Shown here: positions 8,067 through 13,908 of the stretch, piece by piece
Layout: the number at the start of each line of letters is the position of its first letter
Position numbering within the stretch: the first letter of the stretch is position 1
Origin: a virus
IMG/VR virus record: IMGVR_UViG_3300021373_002787
Coordinates: 22,217-86,216 of that record
DNA length: 64,000 nucleotides
Reading direction: 5' to 3' (one strand)
Notes under the pieces: generated by a model
Database searches by the model: none
What the model was told of the DNA's origin: nothing
What the model saw: the letters and a program-made list of their open reading frames with translations, nothing else
Program-made: the position numbers and the translations under genes

Positions 8067-9071
8067 TTAAAACAAATCGTCTTCGTCCCAATTTTCATCT
8101 TCTCCAGCCTTTGAGTAGTCAGTCGGCCTAATCGCAAAAAAGTCAGTGTGTGTTGTTCCTCCAGTCAAATGATAAAACCAATCTAATTCAGAGGCTTTTT
8201 CTTCATCAAACTCCATAAACGGCCCTTCAACATATCCAAGCTCCGCGATCTTTTCATTTGCCCTCTTTATGATAAAATGCTTTAGGTCATCTGCTTTAAG
8301 ATTCTCTAGATCGCCCATTTCGAACATCTTTTCGATAAACTTGTGTTCCATTTCGACCATTAACTCAGCGGCTCTGATAACATCATCTCGCACCTCATCT
8401 TTTAGTTCAGGGTATTCTTCACACATATGACGGAATAGTTGACATCCCATTCTGCTGTGTAATGATTCATCTCGAACTGACCATTTCATTTGTTGACCAA
8501 TACCTTTCAATAAGTTTCTCATTTGGAAAGAGTATAAAACAGCAAATGAACTGTAGAGAGAAACTCCCTCTGCAAATGCCGAAAAAATAGCAAGACTTCT
8601 TGCAACTTGTTTTCTGGCTTCTGAACTTTTTGCTAGGTCTTCGTGTGTCCAGTCTGCTTCAACTGATGTTAAGTGCTCGAATTTATCGGCTGTAGCTGGC
8701 TCATGTAGAAATGCGGTGAAATCTTCAAGTCCCAGTGTTTCGTTTAAATATGAGTAAGCAGTAGCATGGATCGTTTCTTGTGACCCGAACATCATTGCCA
8801 TTTGTTTTATTTCATGTTTTGGAAACCAATTTGTAACCATTCCAGTCCAATAGTCTGAAACCGCACATTCTGTTTGTGCAAATCCTAAAAGAATGTTACC
8901 TACCAGATTTTTCTCATGTGGTTCCATTCTTTCATTCCAATCTTTTACATCTCCTTGCATAGAGATTTCTGTATGCAGCCAAAATGCTTGTGCTTGTTTA
9001 AGCCAACCCTCCGTATAATAGATTGGATATTCAAATGGCTTAAATTCTATTCTTTCATGAAATAATGACAT
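8067..9071 (-). CDS. nrdB: Ribonucleotide reductase small subunit, class I
   Basis: This subunit holds the di-iron/tyrosyl-radical cofactor that starts catalysis in NrdA. The 334-aa ferritin-like protein has the ligand pattern QETIHATAY: E99, H102 and the radical tyrosine Y106 with the same spacing as E. coli E115-H118-Y122. Further ligands are E158 (FAEGVSLY) and a later DESLHS segment. Its acidic tail ends WDEDDLF, the kind of C-terminal peptide that docks to NrdA. It is the first gene of the nrdB-dioxygenase-nrdA operon. Upstream lie a 13-bp hairpin and a GATATATAAA box. Confidence 0.93.
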   Translation of the reverse strand: MSLFHERIEFKPFEYPIYYTEGWLKQAQAFWLHTEISMQGDVKDWNERMEPHEKNLVGNILLGFAQTECAVSDYWTGMVTNWFPKHEIKQMAMMFGSQETIHATAYSYLNETLGLEDFTAFLHEPATADKFEHLTSVEADWTHEDLAKSSEARKQVARSLAIFSAFAEGVSLYSSFAVLYSFQMRNLLKGIGQQMKWSVRDESLHSRMGCQLFRHMCEEYPELKDEVRDDVIRAAELMVEMEHKFIEKMFEMGDLENLKADDLKHFIIKRANEKIAELGYVEGPFMEFDEEKASELDWFYHLTGGTTHTDFFAIRPTDYSKAGEDENWDEDDLF

Positions 9072-9104
9072 AATATTCTTATAATACCTTATTTTTTAGA
9101 CTAC

Positions 9105-9134
9105 AAAGGGTCTAAATAGAGATTTAGACCCTTT
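9105..9134. other. Perfect 13-bp hairpin between polymerase N-part and nrdB
   Basis: AAAGGGTCTAAAT (9105-9117) and ATTTAGACCCTTT (9122-9134) form a perfect 13-bp stem with a 4-base loop. No U-tract follows immediately on either strand, so it is an imperfect terminator candidate. It lies between a GATATATAAA box and the nrdB ATG, that is, in the presumed 5' leader of nrdB, where it could attenuate or protect the transcript. Confidence 0.65.
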
Positions 9135-9151
9135 GGTTGTTGGTTGTTTTT

Positions 9152-9159
9152 TATATATC
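9152..9159 (-). promoter_or_regulatory. GATATATA box upstream of nrdB
   Basis: On the minus strand it reads GATATATAAA, 80 bases upstream of the nrdB ATG and just after the polymerase N-part gene. It belongs to the recurrent box described in the findings. The hairpin at 9105-9134 would lie inside the resulting leader RNA. Confidence 0.4.
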
Positions 9160-9187
9160 AAACTCTCCAAAGGGATGATGCACTTTT

Positions 9188-10588
9188 CTACTTAAATTTT
9201 TTTTTAAGTTCATGTGCTTTTTCGTAGTATTCATATGAGGTCTTTTTATAGTCTTTACGTTGAGCATATAGATCACTCAGGATTCTTTTAAGAATTGAGT
9301 CCTCTTTTGAATAGACTACACCATTTTCACAGACAATTTCATCAGGATTCTTCCTACGTTCTTCGATTTGATCCTTTGGTATCATATCGATATATGCATC
9401 AGGAGAAATGTTAAACTGTCTCATAACTGACGGATATAGGGATGCGAAGTCAAATGCACTTACTCCAGAATAATAACCGACGATTGGTTGTTTTACAAAT
9501 GCTCCAGCATATTTACCGTCCTTCTTGCCTTCTTCTCGATTGTAATCAACTCCAATCTTATGATTTGTTTCAGTAAGCTTTCTAGCCATTAGAGCCTCGG
9601 TAACTGCCACTGGAGAAGCTGCTTTGTAAAGTGGCATCTGTGTAATTGTTGCAAGAGTCAAGAGTACTTCCATTGACTTTAACTTTTGGTCAATGTAATA
9701 TACGAGTATTGAATCGACAACATTATAATAAACATACTTTTGAAAGTCGTTTTCATAAAGGTCCTGTAGACCTCCAGTATATTTAATCTTTGCGACATCA
9801 AGTACTTGACCTGAAACAAAATCGAGTTTATTTGACTCTTTTACTTTTACACTTCGATCATACTTATCATAAAGTTGCATATAATCGAGAATGCCCATAT
9901 GGAGAGGACGACTATCATTATTATCAAGAGAACCGGTAACTGCAACATCCGTTAAGTCAATTTGAAGTCTCTTACAACGATTAACAATATACTGCCAGTC
10001 ATAATTGATAAAGTTCCAGCCTGTCATCATTGGAAACTTAGGAAGGAATTTATGTAAGAACGTATACAACATATTGTATTCGTCTTTAAACTTATAATAA
10101 CTAAACTCCCAGTCCTGATCGTACTTTTTAAAGTGCTTAAGTGTATCGTCTTCGATCTTTTTAATTTGTTCAGCTGACAAATCTTCAAGACCCAGCACGA
10201 TTGCCTTTCTCTCAGGTGTGATTATTGAGAATGTTAAGATTCTACTCTTAGCCTCTTCTGCTCTTGGAAAACCATCGAGGATTTCAGTTTCAATATCGAC
10301 AAAGTATGTTCGTGGAATATTAAACTCAAATATTTCTTCGCGATCGCGTTCTGGTAGAGAATCCATAAAATAAACAAGCGAGAACTTATTAAATGATCTC
10401 GCTCGCTGTCTTTTAATAGGTCTTCCGTCCCAATTTGTGAAACTTCCGTCTTTCCACTTATCTTTTTCTTCTGTAACTACCCAATTCTCGAATTGACTGA
10501 CTGGGTACCTCTTAAATGCTACTTTACCCTCTTTGTTATAATATGATACGATTACCTCTTGGTCTTTTTGTTCTATATCTAATAGCAT
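9188..10588 (-). CDS. 43: DNA polymerase, N-terminal part (split gp43)
   Basis: The 466-aa protein holds the 3'-5' exonuclease domain and the first palm motif of a family B polymerase. Exo I is YFVDIETEI (D98, E100), Exo II lies in GWNFINYDWQYIV, Exo III is YYNVVDSILVYY, and polymerase motif A is FDFASLYPSVMRQ. The protein stops shortly after motif A at KAHELKKKFK, in the fingers region where T4 gp43 continues to motif B. Motifs B and C are encoded at 3109-4311, about 4.9 kb downstream. There are no intein-like residues at the break and no intron or homing endonuclease nearby, so two separate subunits that assemble are the simplest reading. Confidence 0.9.
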   Translation of the reverse strand: MLLDIEQKDQEVIVSYYNKEGKVAFKRYPVSQFENWVVTEEKDKWKDGSFTNWDGRPIKRQRARSFNKFSLVYFMDSLPERDREEIFEFNIPRTYFVDIETEILDGFPRAEEAKSRILTFSIITPERKAIVLGLEDLSAEQIKKIEDDTLKHFKKYDQDWEFSYYKFKDEYNMLYTFLHKFLPKFPMMTGWNFINYDWQYIVNRCKRLQIDLTDVAVTGSLDNNDSRPLHMGILDYMQLYDKYDRSVKVKESNKLDFVSGQVLDVAKIKYTGGLQDLYENDFQKYVYYNVVDSILVYYIDQKLKSMEVLLTLATITQMPLYKAASPVAVTEALMARKLTETNHKIGVDYNREEGKKDGKYAGAFVKQPIVGYYSGVSAFDFASLYPSVMRQFNISPDAYIDMIPKDQIEERRKNPDEIVCENGVVYSKEDSILKRILSDLYAQRKDYKKTSYEYYEKAHELKKKFK

Positions 10589-10611
10589 TCAACTTATATT
10601 TTAATTAGTGT

Positions 10612-11013
10612 TTATATACGAGAATCGTGAGATGTTTCCACCCGGCTACTTAAATATTTAGCAATAATATGGGCTGCTTTATAATTTGTTGCAAGCGGTA
10701 CATTATGAACATCACATAGCCGCATTAGCATTGAAATATCTACATCATGTGGGTGTTTGTCGAGTGGGTCTCTAAAAAAGATAACTGCATCCATTTCTTT
10801 TCGGGCAACCATTGCTCCGATTTCTGCATCTCCTCCAAGAGGACCACTGTTGACGCGCTCTACCTTTTCCACTCCAGCGTGCAAGATGCTGGATCCTGTT
10901 GTTCCCGTTGCTACAAGTTCTACGTCTTCCCGGTTGAAAAAGTCTAGTCTCTTCATAACAAAGGCAACCATGTCGGCCTTTTTGCCATCGTGTGCTATTA
11001 GTGCTATTTTCAT
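10612..11013 (-). CDS. mgsA: Methylglyoxal synthase
   Basis: The enzyme converts dihydroxyacetone phosphate to methylglyoxal and phosphate, a glycolytic bypass that releases phosphate. The 133-aa protein carries the family signature almost intact: IALIAHDGKK with H8, the phosphate loop ATGTTGS (35-41), SGPLGGDAEIGA with catalytic D62, and FFRDPLDKHPHDVD with D82, H89 and D92. R81 replaces the tryptophan found in E. coli MgsA (FFWDPL). The length is slightly below the E. coli enzyme (152 aa), which has a longer C-terminus. It overlaps the HAD-type gene upstream by four bases and precedes the polymerase N-part, so it is expressed with replication genes. This is a likely auxiliary metabolic gene. 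Confidence 0.88.
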   Translation of the reverse strand: MKIALIAHDGKKADMVAFVMKRLDFFNREDVELVATGTTGSSILHAGVEKVERVNSGPLGGDAEIGAMVARKEMDAVIFFRDPLDKHPHDVDISMLMRLCDVHNVPLATNYKAAHIIAKYLSSRVETSHDSRI

Positions 11014-11615
11014 TTATTATCATTTAAAAATTTAAGTATTTTATCCTTTATGCCGGACTGCTTAATTCCTTCGTTAGATCTTGGAGTATGTACAAAATTG
11101 ATTAAACCTGGCTTATTATCCGAGCCATCTTTTGCCGCAAACCTATCTCCTAAGAATTCAACTCCCATATCTAAATCATCAATTGCAACCCAGTCCGTAA
11201 CCTCGTTGTTATCTAACCAGTGTTGAATTTCCATACTGCGCTCTAATTCAAGATCTGCCCTAGATCTCAACCTCGACCATTCACTTGGAAATAAGTCTTT
11301 AAACATTCCAGTAGCGTCAATCGGTCTCTTTATAATACCCTGAGACTCGTAGTAATCTCCCAATTCTTCCAGGTTTGCATGAAATCTCCAATCTGATGAT
11401 ACTACTATCTCCGCTCCTGTTTCTTCTAGGATTGAGTTAAGTAATTTGACTGCTTTCTTGTCAAAGTTATCGAAACGCACTTCAACTGGCCCATTAGCAC
11501 CAAAGCCTCTACGGGGGTTATCTTCGGTAAAGAATGCCCTCTGTTTTTTAAAGCGAGTGCCCCAGTTATTTGAGAGGCAGATTACACCATCATTGTCCAA
11601 AAAGATTACCTTCAT
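11010..11615 (-). CDS. HAD-family phosphatase-like protein
   Basis: I take the ATG at 11615 as the start (201 aa, beginning MKVIFLDNDGV). The longer frame from 11705 runs through a strong terminator hairpin and its extra 30 residues look random. The HAD motif I is FLDNDGV (D7 nucleophile, D9), motif II lies in EIVVSSDWR, and an acidic motif IV-like WVAIDDLDM occurs near residue 160. This pattern resembles the small HAD domain found in nucleic-acid repair contexts (the 'Swiss Army Knife' HAD type), so a nucleotide or 5'/3'-phosphate substrate is plausible. The 3' end overlaps methylglyoxal synthase. A TATATAAAC box ends only four bases before the ATG. Confidence 0.65.
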   Translation of the reverse strand: MKVIFLDNDGVICLSNNWGTRFKKQRAFFTEDNPRRGFGANGPVEVRFDNFDKKAVKLLNSILEETGAEIVVSSDWRFHANLEELGDYYESQGIIKRPIDATGMFKDLFPSEWSRLRSRADLELERSMEIQHWLDNNEVTDWVAIDDLDMGVEFLGDRFAAKDGSDNKPGLINFVHTPRSNEGIKQSGIKDKILKFLNDNK

Positions 11616-11619
11616 ATCG

Positions 11620-11627
11620 TTTATATA
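11620..11627 (-). promoter_or_regulatory. TATATAAA box immediately before the HAD gene
   Basis: The minus strand reads TATATAAAC, with only four bases between the box and the ATG at 11615. If it works as a -10 element, transcription would start at or inside the first codons. The gene lies behind a terminator, so a promoter close by is expected. Confidence 0.35.
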
Positions 11628-11663
11628 GGCAGGTTTACACTTGTTTCCTATGCTAATATAAAC

Positions 11664-11691
11664 AAAAAGCCTGACATAAAAAATGTCAGGC
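11664..11691 (-). terminator. Rho-independent terminator at the end of the internal-protein operon
   Basis: A perfect 9-bp stem, GCCTGACAT (11669-11677) and ATGTCAGGC (11683-11691), with a 5-base loop, followed on the minus strand by TTTTTG (11668-11663). It lies 37 bases after the stop of the 11728-12048 gene and closes the long leader-protein cluster. Confidence 0.88.
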
Positions 11692-11727
11692 CAATTATTT
11701 TGCAAAAGTGAGTGTTTTATTTATATC

Positions 11728-12048
11728 TTAATAAAGATCATCAAGTAGTGTTTGTAGACGATACACTAACTCACCCCACATATCAGAACCTGTTGAGACA
11801 GGTTCTAACCCAAGTTTATCAAAGCGTTTTGTTTTAGGTTTATATTTTCTCTTAATATTTTTTAGAGATTGTTCTAAATCTTTTTTTGCATCTGTTACTA
11901 AAGATTCATATTCATCTACAAGGCTATTGTAATCATCAACCCATTTATTTATGTCTTCTGCATCACTTTCTACAAGATCTTGAAGCGACATGGCCTCATT
12001 AACGAAGTCATTGCTTAAAAAGCTCTCAAATGTTTTTAAATGTTTCAT
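11728..12048 (-). CDS. Capsid-targeting-leader protein, charged/helical
   Basis: A 106-aa protein with a variant leader: MKHLKTFESF, then an inserted LSND, then FVNEA, giving a predicted cleavage site V16-N17-E18|A19. After the leader comes MSLQDLVES, a 'x-Q-D-L-V' stretch also seen in the neighbouring 183-aa protein (TFQDLVNKY). The body (about 25-80) is a charged helix with coiled-coil character, then a lysine-rich patch (IKRKYKPKTKRF) that could bind DNA. It is the last gene of the cluster before the terminator. The function is unknown; small basic internal proteins of T4 heads are an attractive analogy. Confidence 0.72.
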   Translation of the reverse strand: MKHLKTFESFLSNDFVNEAMSLQDLVESDAEDINKWVDDYNSLVDEYESLVTDAKKDLEQSLKNIKRKYKPKTKRFDKLGLEPVSTGSDMWGELVYRLQTLLDDLY

Positions 12049-12100
12049 TTTTCTACGTTTTTTTTCAGTGCCGCTAGTTTAATAAAGTAAAGTGAGTATT

Positions 12101-12652
12101 TTATCTAAAGTCCGCTCTAACTTTAAACTTTCTATCTTTAATAATGTTATTCATCTCGTTAGAAAGGTAGGCTAAGATTTCCATCTGAGCATTCTTAGCA
12201 GCTTCATCAACAGAATCTTCGGACATATATCTTGAAAAATCTTCCCAATTATTTGCAGTTTCTTTATACCAATCTTTAAACTCTTCAATTAGGTTCGTTG
12301 CTGGTACATCAAAACTCGGTAGTTCAATATATTCTTCATTGACTTTAGATTCATTAACTGTAAGTTCGTATCTGTACTTAAATGCTTTATCTGCTGTAGA
12401 CTTTGACATCGTTTTAGCTTTGATGCCCATCTTTTTAAGTTTAGCTTCAGTTTCTTTGCGATCGTAATTATCTTCAAATCTTAAAACTAATTGATTACCC
12501 CAGTTTTCACTTTCGACATACTCAACAGAGTTTGCACCTATGCCATATGGGTTGTCTTTATACTTATTTACAAGATCTTGAAATGTGATTGCCTCATTTG
12601 TAAGTTCACTAGCTTCATTTACAAATGATTCAAAGTTATTTAAGTGTTTCAT
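12101..12652 (-). CDS. Capsid-targeting-leader protein (183 aa)
   Basis: It begins MKHLNNFESFVNEA, followed at once by a second site-like repeat SELTNEA, so cleavage is predicted after E13 and possibly after E20. The stretch ITFQDLVNKYKDNPYG is shared in part with the downstream gene product. Residues about 45-105 look like a small alpha/beta domain (VEYVESENWGNQLVLRF), followed by a helical, acidic C-terminal domain. The first 10 residues equal those of the internal start in the next upstream gene (MKHLNNFESF), so these two are close relatives at the leader. No enzyme motif is visible. Confidence 0.72.
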   Translation of the reverse strand: MKHLNNFESFVNEASELTNEAITFQDLVNKYKDNPYGIGANSVEYVESENWGNQLVLRFEDNYDRKETEAKLKKMGIKAKTMSKSTADKAFKYRYELTVNESKVNEEYIELPSFDVPATNLIEEFKDWYKETANNWEDFSRYMSEDSVDEAAKNAQMEILAYLSNEMNNIIKDRKFKVRADFR

Positions 12653-12663
12653 AATTATTTAAT

Positions 12664-13269
12664 TTATTTTACTTTAATTTCAGTTCTAATCTGTAAGGTC
12701 GATCTTCCTCCATAAATACCGATAACAAATGAAGGTATAATTTTATTTATGTCAAGCAAATATTGAAATGGAACAGCAGTTACCGGCAATTCTATAAACC
12801 AGACCCCATAATTATTATTAGCACTCATTTGATATTTTTTGAATGGTAATATTTTCACCAATTCGTTAATGATGTTTTCAACCTCTTGAGGGTATTCTCC
12901 AGTTTTGGCTTCATTTACAAAGGATTCAAAGTTATTTAAGTGTTTCATTTTTCTTTTCTTTTTTTTGTATTCCTCTTCTGCATCGCCTTGGCCTGCAGGA
13001 ACATCACCAGAACCGTTCTCTGTAGATGTTGGAAGCTTGACTGGTCCGATTCCTCCGACGCTATCAATTGAGATATTTTCAACAACCTCTGGGAGGCCTT
13101 CGTGTTTTGTTTCTGCAAAACCTTTTAATTGTTTTAGAGTCATACCACTGACAAGATCTTTTACTTTGTCTCTATAATCTGAATCGACGTCCGAAATCTG
13201 CATATCGCCCTTTTTAACAGCGTATGCTACTCCCATTAATCTTTGCTGTGTTTTACTTTGACTTGGCAT
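12664..13269 (-). CDS. DUF3008-like protein fused to a capsid-targeting-leader protein
   Basis: The 201-aa frame has two parts. Residues 1-60 (MPSQSKTQQRLMGVAYAVKK, then MTLKQLKGFAETKHEGLPE) match my memory of the DUF3008 pattern of small phage and bacterial proteins. A Gly/Pro-rich linker (GNGSGDV-like, 85-100) and a lysine run YKKKKRK follow. Then at M108 a complete family leader starts, MKHLNNFESFVNEAK, and leads a 94-aa domain of unknown function. M108 (ATG at 12948) has an A-rich upstream context just like the true starts of the neighbours, so it may be used as an internal start. Two products, or one polyprotein cut at E120, are possible. Confidence 0.7.
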   Translation of the reverse strand: MPSQSKTQQRLMGVAYAVKKGDMQISDVDSDYRDKVKDLVSGMTLKQLKGFAETKHEGLPEVVENISIDSVGGIGPVKLPTSTENGSGDVPAGQGDAEEEYKKKKRKMKHLNNFESFVNEAKTGEYPQEVENIINELVKILPFKKYQMSANNNYGVWFIELPVTAVPFQYLLDINKIIPSFVIGIYGGRSTLQIRTEIKVK

Positions 13270-13315
13270 TTACGAAATCTTCATATAGTTTTACGTGCTC
13301 TATTGTTTAAATATT

Positions 13316-13681
13316 TTATAGCTTTAGCCCTATCGAAATTGCAGTTACATATTCTTTGGCGTAAGCAGGTGATCTTTTAGATTTACTTACAAATGGTAAT
13401 TTCTTAATGCTTGATATGGCCCGCTTTACATCAAACTTATCTAATACATGGTTTCGTTCTGCTAGGTCTGTTGCCGTTGCCGTTAAATTATATCCACCAA
13501 TTTTATTATCATAACTTGGCAAAGCTTGTATTTTCCAGTACATGTGTCCTGTTGCTTTATAAAGATCATCTTTGATTTCCTTTTTGTGGGCGTCTACTGC
13601 ATCGACAACTTTTTTGTAATCTTCTCTGCTCATAGATTCATTTACGATTAAGAATTCTTCAAATAATTTTACGTGTTTCAT
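13316..13681 (-). CDS. Capsid-targeting-leader protein (121 aa)
   Basis: It starts MKHVKLFEEFLIVNES, the family leader with a two-residue insertion before VNES; the predicted cleavage is after E15. The remaining 106 residues are mixed alpha/beta (KVVDAVDAHKKEIKDDLYK, then MYWKIQALPSYDN, then YVTAISIGLKL) and have no known motif. The arrangement of helix, strands, helix and strand could be a small ferredoxin-like fold, similar to other phage internal proteins in size. It lies between the DUF3008 fusion gene and a 64-aa leader gene, and is probably co-transcribed with both. Confidence 0.7.
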   Translation of the reverse strand: MKHVKLFEEFLIVNESMSREDYKKVVDAVDAHKKEIKDDLYKATGHMYWKIQALPSYDNKIGGYNLTATATDLAERNHVLDKFDVKRAISSIKKLPFVSKSKRSPAYAKEYVTAISIGLKL

Positions 13682-13692
13682 TTTTATTTTGA

Positions 13693-13887
13693 TTAGAATT
13701 TTTGATATTTTGATGTAAAATCTATCATTTGGGGTCCCATTTTCCTAATAAAATCAATAGTTTGTTGAGATATATCTGAAGTGTTTTCTAAATAATCACA
13801 AGCTTCTTCAATTTCTTTCTTTAATGCTGATGTAGAGATTACCTTTGCTTCATTTACGAAATGTTCAAGTAATTTTACGTGTTTCAT
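13693..13887 (-). CDS. Smallest capsid-targeting-leader protein (64 aa)
   Basis: It begins MKHVKLLEHFVNEA with the site V11-N12-E13|A14, so the mature peptide would have only 51 residues. That peptide is helical with both acidic and basic faces (LKKEIEEACDYLENTSDISQ, then FIRKMGPQMIDFTSKY). It has one cysteine and no signal peptide or membrane segment. In T4, small cleaved internal peptides of the head and IPI-type inhibitors of host nucleases have this size. A host-inhibitor role is possible but not shown by the sequence. Confidence 0.68.
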   Translation of the reverse strand: MKHVKLLEHFVNEAKVISTSALKKEIEEACDYLENTSDISQQTIDFIRKMGPQMIDFTSKYQKF

Positions 13888-13908
13888 TTTTATTAGTATA
13901 GTTTTTAA

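Noticed and set aside
8065-8091. Start of the dioxygenase gene at 8091 inside nrdB
   Set aside because: The extra residues MGRRRFVLT are not family-like, and the ATG at 8064 lies just after the nrdB stop, matching the spacing of other coupled genes.
9188-10588. Intein or intron as explanation of the split polymerase
   Set aside because: The ends of the two parts show no intein splice residues (Cys/Ser start, His-Asn end), and each part has its own start and stop with normal spacing to other genes.
11616-11705. N-terminal extension of the HAD-type gene to an ATG at 11705
   Set aside because: The extension runs through a strong terminator hairpin with a U-tract, and its residues look random. 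MKVIFLDNDGV at 11615 is a typical HAD start.
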